From an uncultured Paracoccaceae bacterium (GTDB lineage: Bacteria; Pseudomonadota; Alphaproteobacteria; Rhodobacterales; Rhodobacteraceae): a stretch of DNA of 64,000 bases. The DNA is taken from the NCBI GenBank assembly GCA_947497065.1, contig CANMEQ010000008.1, positions 47,515-111,514 of the forward strand, given 5' to 3'. A program made the position numbers and the translations under genes. The number at the start of each line of letters is the position of its first letter. The stretch's first letter is position 1. Of this stretch, positions 32,925-40,803 are shown piece after piece. A model generated the notes under the pieces. The model saw nothing but the letters and a program-made list of their open reading frames with translations, was not told where the DNA came from and did no database searches.

Positions 32925-33719
32925 ATGGTTGCGAGTGCGAACCTTAACGTGATGATGAAGACAGCCCGCCGCGCGGGCCGTGCCCTGCTGAAAGACTTTG
33001 GTGAGGTGGAGAACCTGCAGGTGTCCAAGAAGGGGCCTGGGGACTTTGTTAGCCGTGCGGATCGGAATGCGGAAACGATCATTCGTGATGCCCTGATTGA
33101 GGCGCGTCCGACCTATGGTTTCTTGGGCGAAGAGGGCGGTGAGATTGAGGGTGAAGACCCGACGCGCCGCTGGATTGTTGACCCGCTGGATGGGACCACC
33201 AACTTTTTGCACGGGATGCCGCACTGGGCTGTTTCGATCGCGTTGGAGCACAAGGGGCAGATCGTTGCAGGGGTGATTTATGACCCGTGTAAGGACGAAT
33301 TGTTCTTTGCAGAAAAGGGCGAAGGCGCGTGGATGAACGAGTCGCGTATTCGCGTGTCTGGCCGCTCGCGGTTGTCCGAATCTGTGTTTGGCGCAGGTTT
33401 GCCGCCGGATGGCGGGAAGTATTTGCCGGAGATGTTCCGCGACATGGGTAAGCTTTTGCCGGCCTGTTCGGGCATGCGCCGCAACGGGGCTGCGTCGCTG
33501 GATTTGGCGTGGGTCGCGGCGGGCCGGTTTGATGGCTATTGGGAATACAATCTGAAGCCGTGGGATATTGCGGCGGGGATCATCATTGCCAAAGAAGCGG
33601 GCGCCTTTGTGGAGCCGCTGATTGACGGGACAAACCTGTTGAACGACGGCCACGTTTTGGCGGGTGCTGAGCCGATTTTTGAGACCTTTGCGAAGACGCT
33701 GCGGTCGGCTGCGAAATAA
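32925..33719 (+). CDS. suhB: Inositol monophosphatase family protein (SuhB)
   Basis: 264 residues with all metal-binding motifs of the family: EEGGEIEG near residue 68, WIVDPLDGTTNFLHGMPHWA near 85 and WDIAAGIIIAKEAGA near 212. These enzymes hydrolyse inositol phosphates and, as SuhB, take part in rRNA antitermination. The start ATG has a GGAG site 7-10 bases upstream. It is monocistronic, with a hairpin after it. Confidence 0.92.
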   Translation: MVASANLNVMMKTARRAGRALLKDFGEVENLQVSKKGPGDFVSRADRNAETIIRDALIEARPTYGFLGEEGGEIEGEDPTRRWIVDPLDGTTNFLHGMPHWAVSIALEHKGQIVAGVIYDPCKDELFFAEKGEGAWMNESRIRVSGRSRLSESVFGAGLPPDGGKYLPEMFRDMGKLLPACSGMRRNGAASLDLAWVAAGRFDGYWEYNLKPWDIAAGIIIAKEAGAFVEPLIDGTNLLNDGHVLAGAEPIFETFAKTLRSAAK

Positions 33720-33750
33720 TACCTAAAAGTTTAGCTATCTGCTGTTTGAG

Positions 33751-33772
33751 CGCCTGCGTTGTTACGCAGGCG
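33751..33772. terminator. Hairpin between convergent suhB and VOC genes
   Basis: A perfect 8-bp stem, CGCCTGCG (33751-33758) and CGCAGGCG (33765-33772), loop TTGTTA. The stop codon of the VOC gene lies in the loop. The T-run after it is short (TTTG), so termination strength is uncertain. Confidence 0.45.
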
Positions 33773-34157
33773 TTTGCAGTTCTGCGAACAGGTCGATCTG
33801 GTATCCGTCCGGATCTTTGACGGTGGCGTACCGTTGGCCCCAGAATGCATCCCATGGCTCGACGGTGAGGGTGTGGCCTGCGGCGCTGAGTTTGGCGGCG
33901 ATTGCGTCGACCTCTGCCGGGGTGTCGCAAACCAGGCCAAAGCTGGAGTGGTTGGCGGGCACGGGGGCGGCGCCGGTGAGCTGTTCCATCAATTCGGCGG
34001 TGTCGATCATCAAGCGGACCTCGCCCGGTTTGGCGATGGGTTCGACGTGTTTATCGCTTGCGTCCCATGCGGGGAATTCAAAGCCCAGCAGTTCGTAGAA
34101 GGCGACGGCTTTAGCCATATTGGTGGTGGAGACGGCGACAGCATCTAGGCGGGGCAT
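33762..34157 (-). CDS. VOC-superfamily (glyoxalase/bleomycin resistance) protein
   Basis: 131 residues from the ATG at 34157, chosen over 34217 because the domain starts MPRLDAVAVSTTNMAKAVAF and a ribosome site AAGGATC precedes it. Two beta-alpha-beta-beta-beta modules are visible, with FYELLGFEFPAW, VRLMIDTAEL, and the terminal YATVKDPDGYQIDLFAEL. The Glu/His metal ligands of glyoxalases are only partly recognisable, so substrate is unknown. It is the last gene of the rhomboid-GFA-GFA-VOC operon, 1 base after the preceding stop. Confidence 0.8.
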   Translation of the reverse strand: MPRLDAVAVSTTNMAKAVAFYELLGFEFPAWDASDKHVEPIAKPGEVRLMIDTAELMEQLTGAAPVPANHSSFGLVCDTPAEVDAIAAKLSAAGHTLTVEPWDAFWGQRYATVKDPDGYQIDLFAELQTPA

Positions 34158-34158
34158 T

Positions 34159-34527
34159 TTAGGGATCCTTTTTGTCGGAGGGGTGGTTGACGCCATCGTC
34201 CCAGCGGATGGGTTCATACAGGGCGGGGTTTACGCCATCGATGCCGCCCATGTTGATCCCGTATTCGTTGGGGTTGGAGCGGCGTTGGTGGTGGGTGTAG
34301 ATGCCACAGGTTTTGCAAAAGTGGTGTTTGGCGGCGCCAGTGCCCCATGTGTAGAGGGTGAGGTTATCCGCGCCGCGGATGATTTCGAGGTCGCCCAAGT
34401 GGACGGTGACCGCGGCGACCCCGCGGCGGCGGCAAAAGGAGCAATCGCAGCGGCGGGCGTTGGTGAGGCCTTCGGCGAGTTTCACGCGCAGCTCGACGGC
34501 GCCGCAGTGGCAGGTGAGTTTGGTCAT
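34159..34527 (-). CDS. GFA/CENP-V-type zinc-binding protein, copy 1
   Basis: 122 residues of the glutathione-dependent formaldehyde-activating (GFA/CENP-V) fold. The zinc-binding cysteines are seen in CHCGAVEL, RRCDCSFCRRRG and FCKTCGIYTHH. Proteins of this fold are zinc enzymes or zinc-binding proteins of often unknown substrate. It is a tandem paralogue of the next gene: both share NARRCDCSFC and GIDGVNP. They overlap by 4 bases (ATGA). Confidence 0.85.
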   Translation of the reverse strand: MTKLTCHCGAVELRVKLAEGLTNARRCDCSFCRRRGVAAVTVHLGDLEIIRGADNLTLYTWGTGAAKHHFCKTCGIYTHHQRRSNPNEYGINMGGIDGVNPALYEPIRWDDGVNHPSDKKDP

Positions 34528-34901
34528 TTCGCCCCCTTGGGATAATCGGCGGGTTGATAGGTTTTGCCGTCGATCCAGCCGATGTTGCTGTGATCACGCG
34601 GATTGACGCCGTCGATGCCCATGAGGTTCACGGCGTAGCCTGCGGTGGGGTCGGCGTGGCGGTGGTGGGTGTAGACGCCACAGATCTTGCAGAAGAAGTG
34701 CTCTTCTTGGTGGGTGTTCCATTGGTAGCAGGTGAGGGCGTCGGTCCCTTTGGTGACGGTCAGGTCGCCGATGTTGACGAAGACCACAGGCGCTGCGCGT
34801 TTGGCGCAGAATGAGCAGTCGCAGCGGCGCGCGTTTGAGAGCGGTTCGGCGAGGGTCACGTCGAGTTCGACGGCCTGACAGTGGCACGACACGCGGGTCA
34901 T
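34524..34901 (-). CDS. GFA/CENP-V-type zinc-binding protein, copy 2
   Basis: 125 residues, starting MTRVSCHCQAVELDVTLAEP, with the zinc ligands CHC, RRCDCSFCAK and FFCKICGVYTHH. A clear paralogue of the gene at 34159-34527, with the same Cys spacing and the shared GIDGVNP. Its start overlaps the rhomboid stop by 4 bases (34898-34901), so translation is coupled. The open frame from 35387 reads through the rhomboid gene in another frame and is not used. Confidence 0.85.
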   Translation of the reverse strand: MTRVSCHCQAVELDVTLAEPLSNARRCDCSFCAKRAAPVVFVNIGDLTVTKGTDALTCYQWNTHQEEHFFCKICGVYTHHRHADPTAGYAVNLMGIDGVNPRDHSNIGWIDGKTYQPADYPKGAK

Positions 34902-35638
34902 TTCGAGCGCCTCACGAGGGGAATGTTGGAGGTGGGGTAGTGGGTTTCGGGGTGCGGCGGGTGGCCGTGGGTGCGATCCCAGAATTGGATCGCGCCGCGG
35001 CGCAGCCACAGTGGGATGGTCAGCAGGAAGCCCGCGACGAAGCCGCCCACGTGCGCCCAATAGGCGGTGCCGCCGCCGTTGAGGTCTGAGCCGATGCCGT
35101 TGAAGACCTGTAGGGCCATCCAGATGCCCAGCACGATGAAGGAAGGGATGGGCAGGATGCGGAAGAAGACGATGAAGAAGATGAAAATATCCACGCGGGC
35201 TTTGGGAAAGAGCAGCAGGTAGCCGCCCATGACACCGGCGATGGCCCCCGATGCGCCGACCATGGGAATGGTTGAACCGGGGTTGGGCAGGTATTGGATG
35301 TAGGCTGCGGCGAAGCCTGAGGCGATGTAGAACAGGGCAAAGGGCGCATGGCCCATTTCGTCTTCCATGTTGTCGCCAAAGATCCACAAAAACAGCATGT
35401 TACCGGCGAGGTGCATAAAGCCGCCGTGCAAAAACATATGCGTGAAAAAGCCTGTTTTGCCGCCGCCCTGTTCGAAGAGGGCGGGCCAGAAGGCATAGTC
35501 GTAGAGGAATTGGTTGGAGGACTGGACGTCCTGCAGGGCGCCGTATTGCCAGATGAAGACCACGACATTGATCGCGATCAGCAGGTAGGTGACGTAGGGC
35601 GTGCGGCGGGACGGGTTGTGATCTCGGATTGGAAGCAT
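34898..35638 (-). CDS. Rhomboid family intramembrane serine protease
   Basis: 246 residues with six TM segments. The catalytic Ser lies in MVGASGAIAGVMGGYLLLFP near residue 130, and the His in AYWAHVGGFVAGFLLTIP near residue 200. The L1 loop motif appears as HMFLHGGFMHLAGNMLFLWI. Rhomboids cleave membrane-protein substrates within the bilayer. It is first in the four-gene operon with the two GFA-type genes and the VOC gene. Confidence 0.93.
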   Translation of the reverse strand: MLPIRDHNPSRRTPYVTYLLIAINVVVFIWQYGALQDVQSSNQFLYDYAFWPALFEQGGGKTGFFTHMFLHGGFMHLAGNMLFLWIFGDNMEDEMGHAPFALFYIASGFAAAYIQYLPNPGSTIPMVGASGAIAGVMGGYLLLFPKARVDIFIFFIVFFRILPIPSFIVLGIWMALQVFNGIGSDLNGGGTAYWAHVGGFVAGFLLTIPLWLRRGAIQFWDRTHGHPPHPETHYPTSNIPLVRRSK

Positions 35639-35719
35639 GGGATACCGTCCGGTTTTGTGGCCGGACGGTCAAGGGGGTATCGGCCCCCCGCGCGGTAAAA
35701 GCGCGAGGCGCCTGTTGCG

Positions 35720-38700
35720 TTAGGTGGGTGCCGTGCTGCCCACATCGGCAAGCAGGGCCGCGTTGCCGCCTGCTGCGGTGGTGTCGACGCAGACGTGGCG
35801 TTCGTGCAGGGCATCAGCGGGCGTGACGTTGCCACGCAAGAGCGGGACGATTGCCCCGTCGCGTTTTGCTAAGGTCTGTTCGATCTGGCGGGCGGTGTCG
35901 GCATCGCCGCTGAAATGCAGGGCGGCCATGGGCGCGGTCAGCAGATGGTCTTGCGACAGGTCGGTGGTGATCTGAGCTGTGCCGCCTAAGGCGGTGATCT
36001 GGTCCGCGTGGCGCTGGGCCTGTGGTCCGGCGCAGAGGATCAGCCCACGAGGGTGCACCGAGAGACGGTTGGATTCGCCTGTGGGGCCGGGGAGATCGAC
36101 GGGGTTGGCTGAGGGCGGAGCGGCTGTGGCAGGCTGAAGGGTGGCGGCGAAACGGGGCAGGTACATCGGGCCGCCCGCTTTGGGGCCAGTGCCGGACAGG
36201 CCTGCGCCGCCAAAGGGTTGGCTGCCGACGACAGCGCCGATTTGGTTGCGGTTCACGTAGATATTGCCGCAGTTTACACGGTCGATGATGTGCTGGACGC
36301 GGTCGTCGATGCGGCTGTGCAGGCCGAAGGTGAGGCCGTAGCCGGTGGCGTTGATGGCGTCGATGACGGTGTCGATTTCGGCGGCTTTGAAGGTGGCCAC
36401 GTGCAGGACGGGGCCGAAGATTTCGCGGGTCAGGTCGGCGATGCCGTTGATTTTGATCAAGGTGGGGGCCACGAAGGTGCCGGTTTCGGGGGGGCTTAGG
36501 CTGTGCAGGACGCGGTTTTCGGCGCGCGCGGTTTCGATATGGGACTGGATCGCCGATTGGGCGGTGGCGTCGATGACCGGGCCCACGTCGGTTGCCAGGT
36601 GGGCGGGATCGCCCATGTGCAGCGCGTCCATCGCGCCGGTGAGCATGTCGATCAGGGGGGCTGCGATATCGTCTTGGACATAGAGGCAGCGCAGGGCGGA
36701 GCAGCGTTGGCCCGCGGATTGGAAGGCCGATTGCACGATGTCGCGCACGGCGTGTTCGGGCAGGGCGGTGCTGTCGACGATCATGGCGTTCAGGCCGCCG
36801 GTTTCCGCGATGAGCGGGGTTGCGGGCGCGCAATGGTCGGCCATGTTGGCGCGGATTTTGAGCGCTGTGGCGGTGGAGCCGGTGAAGGCCACGCCGTTGA
36901 TGTTCGCATGGCCTGTGAGGGCGGCACCGATGTCGCCTGCGCCGGGCAACAGTTGCAGGGCGGTGGTTGGGACGCCGGCCTCATGCATCAGTTGCACGGC
37001 GCGGTGGGCGATGAGGCCGGTTTGTTCGGCGGGTTTGGCCAGCACGGCGTTGCCGGCGGCAAGGGCGGCGGCGATTTGGCCGGTAAAGATGGCGAGGGGG
37101 AAATTCCACGGGGAGATGCAGGTCCATGTGCCGCGCGGGGTTGGGTGCTGGGCCTCGGCTTCGGCAGCGTAGAAGTGCAAGAAATCAACAGCTTCGCGCA
37201 GCTCGCCCACGGTGTCGAGGAGGGTTTTTCCGGCTTCGCGGTGCAGCAGGGTGAAGAGTTCGGGGGCGTTGGTTTCGAAGGCGGTGGCGATGGCGCGCAG
37301 GATGTCGGCGCGCTGGGCGGGGGGGGCCGCCCATGGCTGGGCTGCGTCGATGGCGGCGGTGGCATCGGCGGGGGTGGCCCATTGGATGTGGCCCACTGTG
37401 TCCTCCGGCAGGGCCGGGTTGGGGACCATGCGTGGGGTGGTGCCCGTGGGCGAGATTGCGAGCAATGGGGCGGCGTGCCACCTGTGGTCGCGGAACGGTT
37501 GGGTCTGCGTCGCGAGGCTGTCTAGCGTGGGTTGGTGGGTGATGTCCCAGCCGCGTGAATTGGGGCGCTGGGGGGCGAAGAGGTCTGGCCCTTTGGCGAT
37601 GTGGGGTGTTTGGCCGATTTGAGCGAAAGGATCGGCGGCGACGGTGGCGGCGGGCACGTCTTCGTCGACGATTTGGTTCACGAAGGACGAGTTCGCCCCG
37701 TTTTCAAGCAGGCGGCGCACGAGGTAGGCCAGCAGGTCTTCGTGGGCGCCGACGGGGGCGTAGATGCGGCAGCGGGTGGTGTTTTCGACCAGCACGATTT
37801 TGTGCAACGCCTCGCCCATGCCGTGCAGACGCTGGAATTCGAAGGTGTCTTTGGGTAGGTCGCGGGCCATGTGGAGGATGGCGGCCACAGTGTGGGCATT
37901 GTGGGTGGCGAATTGCGGGTAGAGGTGATCGGTGAGGCCCAGCAATTTGCGGGCGTTGGCGATGTAGCTGACATCGGTGTGGGCTTTGGCGGTGAAGACG
38001 GGAAAGCCATCGAGGCCCAGTGTTTGAGCGCGTTTGATTTCGGCGTCCCAGTAGGCGCCTTTCACGAGGCGGACCATGATTTTGCGGCCTGTGCGTTGGG
38101 CCAGATCGGCGAGCCAATCGATGACGAATGGGGCACGGGGGCCGTAAGCTTGGACGACCACGCCGAAGCCATCCCAGCCATCCAAGGCGGGATCTGTGAC
38201 GACGGCTTCGATGACGTCGAGGGAGAGGGCGAGGCGGTCGGCCTCTTCGGCGTCGACGTTGAAGCCTTGGCCCGCGGATTTGGCCAGCAGGGCGAGGCTG
38301 CGCAGGCGCGGGACGAGGTCGGCCATGACGCGGGCGTGCTGGGCCACTTCGTAGCGGGGGTGCAGCGCGCTGAGTTTGACGGAAATGCCGGGGTTTTCGG
38401 CAACGGTTTTATGGGTGCAGGCGGTGGCGATGGCGGAGATCGCGCGGGAATAGGCGAGGTGGTAGGATTTGGCTTGGCTGTCGGTGCGGGCGGCTTCGCC
38501 GAGCATGTCGTAGGAATAGGTGAAGCCGAGTTTTTCCATGCCAGCGGCGCGTTTCATGGCGGCTGTGATGTCTTCGCCCAAGACAAATTGGCGGCCCATT
38601 TCACGCATGGCGCGGGCGACGGCGGCGCGGATGACCGGCTCGCCCACCCGTTTGAGGGCGCGGCGCAAAGGTTGGGCGAGGCCGTGGTCATCGTCGAGGA

Positions 38701-39082
38701 CGCGGCCGGTGAGCAGGAGCGCCCAGGTGGAGGCGTTGACCAGCGAAGAGGAGGAGGCGCCGAGGTGTTTACCCCAGTCGGAGGGCGCGATTTTGTCTTC
38801 GATCAGGGCATCGATGGTGTCGGCGTCGGGCACGCGCAGGAGGGCTTCTGCGAGGCACATGAGCGCGATGCCTTCGTCGGTGGACAGGCCGTATTCGGCC
38901 AAGAACACCTCCATCAGGCCGGGATCGGCGGAGGTGCGGATTTGGGTCACAAGGGCCGTGGCTTGGTCGGTGATGGTGCTGCGGTCCGCCTCGGACAGGT
39001 TTGCGAGACGCGTGAGGGCGGCGATCGCGGCGGTTTCATCCGCAAGATAGGCCTGATCGATCTGGGTGCGCAGGGAAGCCAT
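35720..39082 (-). CDS. putA: Bifunctional proline dehydrogenase/delta-1-pyrroline-5-carboxylate dehydrogenase
   Basis: About 1120 residues from the Met at 39082 (first Met at 39100 lacks a ribosome site). The N-terminal proline dehydrogenase barrel has KIMVRLVKGAYWDAEIKRAQ near residue 330. The aldehyde dehydrogenase half has TCISPWNFPLAIFTGQIAAA, the general-base Glu in LIAETGGLNAM and the nucleophile Cys in SAGQRCSALRC. It oxidises proline to glutamate with FAD and NAD. No RHH DNA-binding domain is visible at the N-terminus, so regulation is by the divergent Lrp-type gene. The C-terminal 150 residues are the flap-like extra domain of long PutA types. Confidence 0.96.
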   Translation of the reverse strand: MASLRTQIDQAYLADETAAIAALTRLANLSEADRSTITDQATALVTQIRTSADPGLMEVFLAEYGLSTDEGIALMCLAEALLRVPDADTIDALIEDKIAPSDWGKHLGASSSSLVNASTWALLLTGRVLDDDHGLAQPLRRALKRVGEPVIRAAVARAMREMGRQFVLGEDITAAMKRAAGMEKLGFTYSYDMLGEAARTDSQAKSYHLAYSRAISAIATACTHKTVAENPGISVKLSALHPRYEVAQHARVMADLVPRLRSLALLAKSAGQGFNVDAEEADRLALSLDVIEAVVTDPALDGWDGFGVVVQAYGPRAPFVIDWLADLAQRTGRKIMVRLVKGAYWDAEIKRAQTLGLDGFPVFTAKAHTDVSYIANARKLLGLTDHLYPQFATHNAHTVAAILHMARDLPKDTFEFQRLHGMGEALHKIVLVENTTRCRIYAPVGAHEDLLAYLVRRLLENGANSSFVNQIVDEDVPAATVAADPFAQIGQTPHIAKGPDLFAPQRPNSRGWDITHQPTLDSLATQTQPFRDHRWHAAPLLAISPTGTTPRMVPNPALPEDTVGHIQWATPADATAAIDAAQPWAAPPAQRADILRAIATAFETNAPELFTLLHREAGKTLLDTVGELREAVDFLHFYAAEAEAQHPTPRGTWTCISPWNFPLAIFTGQIAAALAAGNAVLAKPAEQTGLIAHRAVQLMHEAGVPTTALQLLPGAGDIGAALTGHANINGVAFTGSTATALKIRANMADHCAPATPLIAETGGLNAMIVDSTALPEHAVRDIVQSAFQSAGQRCSALRCLYVQDDIAAPLIDMLTGAMDALHMGDPAHLATDVGPVIDATAQSAIQSHIETARAENRVLHSLSPPETGTFVAPTLIKINGIADLTREIFGPVLHVATFKAAEIDTVIDAINATGYGLTFGLHSRIDDRVQHIIDRVNCGNIYVNRNQIGAVVGSQPFGGAGLSGTGPKAGGPMYLPRFAATLQPATAAPPSANPVDLPGPTGESNRLSVHPRGLILCAGPQAQRHADQITALGGTAQITTDLSQDHLLTAPMAALHFSGDADTARQIEQTLAKRDGAIVPLLRGNVTPADALHERHVCVDTTAAGGNAALLADVGSTAPT

Positions 39083-39107
39083 TGTGACGGTACCTTTCAT
39101 GGGTGCG

Positions 39108-39173
39108 TATAGGCAATGTTACCTATATGGCTATGATAGCGAAAAAATTATAGAATATGGTCTGAGCTATAGC
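39108..39173. promoter_or_regulatory. Palindromic sites between putA and its Lrp-type regulator
   Basis: Three inverted repeats lie in the 129-bp divergent gap: TATAGG...CCTATA at 39108-39127, GCTATGATAGC at 39130-39140 and GCTATAGC at 39166-39173. They share a CTAT half-element and are spaced about 3 helical turns apart, as expected for an Lrp/AsnC octamer wrapping DNA. Confidence 0.5.
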
Positions 39174-39211
39174 GTCTGGTTAGGCGTTTCGACTGAATTT
39201 AGGATGGATGT

Positions 39212-39691
39212 ATGGGCGAATCGACTTTTGACTTGGATGGTTTTGATCGCAAAATACTGGATGTCGTGGCCGTGGACGGACGAATCACCGTGACGGAACT
39301 GGCAAAACGTATCGGGCTTTCGAAATCGCCAACGCAGGCGCGGTTGCGGCGGTTGGAGGAGACAGGCGTGGTGCGGGGGTATTGCGCGCTGTTTGATCCG
39401 ATTTTGCTGGGGCGGGACCACGTGGCGTTTGTAGAGGTCAAATTGAGCGATACGCGCGAGACGGCTTTGGCGGCGTTTAATGCGGCGGTGACGCGGGTGC
39501 CGGAGATTGAGCAGTGCCACCTGATTGCGGGTGCGTTTGACTATTTGTTGAAGGTGCGGACCAGCGGGATGAGCGCCTACCGCGAGGTGCTGGCGGAGCG
39601 GTTGTCGACCTTGCCGCATGTGGCCAACACATCGACCTATGTGGCGATGCAGGCGGTGAAAGAGGAAGCGGTGGCGCCGAAGGGGCAGTGA
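39212..39691 (+). CDS. putR: Lrp/AsnC-family regulator (proline utilisation, PutR-like)
   Basis: 159 residues: N-terminal HTH (DRKILDVVAVDGRITVTELA, then KRIGLSKSPTQARLRRLEET) and a C-terminal RAM ligand domain (VTRVPEIEQCHLIAGAFDYL). Divergent Lrp-type genes beside putA are known activators of proline use in alphaproteobacteria (PutR). Three palindromes in the shared intergenic region are candidate sites. Confidence 0.88.
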   Translation: MGESTFDLDGFDRKILDVVAVDGRITVTELAKRIGLSKSPTQARLRRLEETGVVRGYCALFDPILLGRDHVAFVEVKLSDTRETALAAFNAAVTRVPEIEQCHLIAGAFDYLLKVRTSGMSAYREVLAERLSTLPHVANTSTYVAMQAVKEEAVAPKGQ

Positions 39692-39819
39692 GCTGCGCGG
39701 CTTGCGTGGTTTTGCCGGAGTGGTGGCAAACCCTGTGGCGGGCGGGGTGCATTTCCTCGCGATTTTGGGTCAATCCTCTCTGGACGCGGCTGCATTATCG
39801 CTTATGTTCGCGCAGGCTG

Positions 39820-39905
39820 GCCCACGTGGTGGAATGGTAGACACTGGAGACTTAAAATCTCTTGGCCGTAAGGCCGTGCCGGTTCGAGTCCGGCCGTGGG
39901 TACCA
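39820..39905 (+). tRNA. tRNA-Leu (anticodon TAA)
   Basis: An 86-nt cloverleaf with acceptor arm GCCCACG pairing CGTGGGT, an anticodon loop with TAA in the segment GACTTAAAATC, a long variable arm (CTTGGCCGTAAGGCCG) as in class II tRNAs, T-arm GGTTCGAGTCC and encoded CCA at 39903-39905. The stretch downstream looks accessory. Confidence 0.95.
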
Positions 39906-40313
39906 GCGAACATACATACTTTTAAATCCAGTCCACCTTAGTGGATTGTGGAGTAGCCAATGTGTGGAGCACGATTGGCTTGATGGGTTTCGTGAACGTT
40001 TCGTGAACGCGCCTCTTCTCTGCACCAAAAAGGACCGCAGGCGCTCATCTCCATACTAAGTGTACCCCCATAAGTTAAATCTATTGCGCTGTCAGGGCGG
40101 GCTTTTGTGGCCCTGTGAGGCATGCGTTCATTGTTCAGGGGTTGTGGGAGAAGGGAATCAGCAATACAAATTAAAAAGTCGTGGACTCGCTGCAGAGTCC
40201 ACGACTTAAACCTAACGCCGGCAAAGGCGACAGATCATTGTAGAATTTGGCTTCTAGCTAATTGTGGCCTTTTATGTCAACCCTTTGTCGGCTCCTTTTG
40301 GAGATACGTCGAT
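39906..40313. other. AT-richer non-coding stretch beside tRNA-Leu with repeats
   Basis: No convincing gene in these 408 bases. They contain a perfect tandem pair of the 11-mer GTTTCGTGAAC (39987-39997 and 39998-40008). They also hold a 13-bp perfect hairpin AAGTCGTGGACTC / GAGTCCACGACTT at 40176-40207. On the minus strand the hairpin is followed by TTTTTAATTT, making a terminator-like structure without a matching minus-strand gene. Location next to a tRNA suggests a small integrated remnant. Confidence 0.5.
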
Positions 40314-40490
40314 ATGACTATAAGTAACAGAAAGCCAAGCAAGAGGCTTACTTGCGCCGATGCAAGGATCATTAAGAAACGCCTTAAAAACGGGGATATG
40401 CAGAGTCGCATTGCCGCTGATTTTGACGTTAATATTGGTCGGATTAGTGAGATCAACACAGGTAAGAAATTTGCCGAGGTGAGGGTCTAG
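40314..40490 (+). CDS. Tiny helix-turn-helix protein
   Basis: 58 residues from the ATG at 40314, with GGAG nine bases upstream; the open frame extends to 40122 without domain character. A helix-turn-helix of the sigma/resolvase type is seen: DARIIKKRLKNGDMQSRIAA, then DFDVNIGRISEINTGKKFAE. Base composition is AT-richer than its neighbours. It precedes a KTSC-domain gene by 2 bases. Likely phage- or island-derived DNA-binding protein. Confidence 0.65.
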   Translation: MTISNRKPSKRLTCADARIIKKRLKNGDMQSRIAADFDVNIGRISEINTGKKFAEVRV

Positions 40491-40492
40491 CT

Positions 40493-40675
40493 ATGCCAAT
40501 CGTCAGTTCAACAGCTATAGCAAGGATTGAATGGTCAAATGGGACGCTCTCTATTTGGTTTAACAAAAGTGGTCGTTACGATTACCATTTCGTCCCAGAA
40601 TCAATTTACAGAGCTTTTCTTGCGGCAAGATCCAAAGGTGAATTCTTTAACGACCACGTCAAAGACAAATATTAG
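40493..40675 (+). CDS. KTSC-domain protein
   Basis: 60 residues that are essentially one KTSC domain. Signs are the strand IARIEWSNGTLSIWFNKSGR, then YDYHFVPESIYRAFLAARSK with the Val-Pro and Tyr, and GEFFNDHVKDKY with the C-terminal Tyr. This small domain is found alone or fused to RNA/tRNA-synthetase-related proteins and in phage and plasmid genomes; its role is not known to me. It is co-transcribed with the HTH gene, 2 bases apart. Confidence 0.75.
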   Translation: MPIVSSTAIARIEWSNGTLSIWFNKSGRYDYHFVPESIYRAFLAARSKGEFFNDHVKDKY

Positions 40676-40746
40676 TCTTTTGTGAAAGTTAGCGACGCGA
40701 CGCAAAGTGTACCCGCGCGTTGGTTGTGTGTGAGAATTTGAAGCAG

Positions 40747-40786
40747 AAACGCCGAAAGTCCTACGGGAGCTTTCGGCGTTTTTTTG
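40747..40786. terminator. Strong bidirectional terminator
   Basis: A perfect 12-bp stem AAACGCCGAAAG (40747-40758) and CTTTCGGCGTTT (40770-40781), followed by TTTT. It ends the HTH-KTSC transcript and, on the other strand, can stop the transglycosylase gene 40804-41592. Confidence 0.9.
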
Positions 40787-40803
40787 TATGTTTCTATTGC
40801 AGG

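Noticed and set aside
35814..36833. 339-residue open frame inside the putA gene
   Set aside because: It overlaps putA in another frame, is extremely Arg/His/Pro-rich and has no domain. It is a shadow of a GC-rich gene.
36503..37525. 340-residue open frame antisense to putA
   Set aside because: Gly/Val-rich with no recognisable domain and fully covered by putA, which has strong motifs.
37871..39112. 413-residue open frame antisense to putA
   Set aside because: No domain or ribosome site; composition of an antisense shadow.
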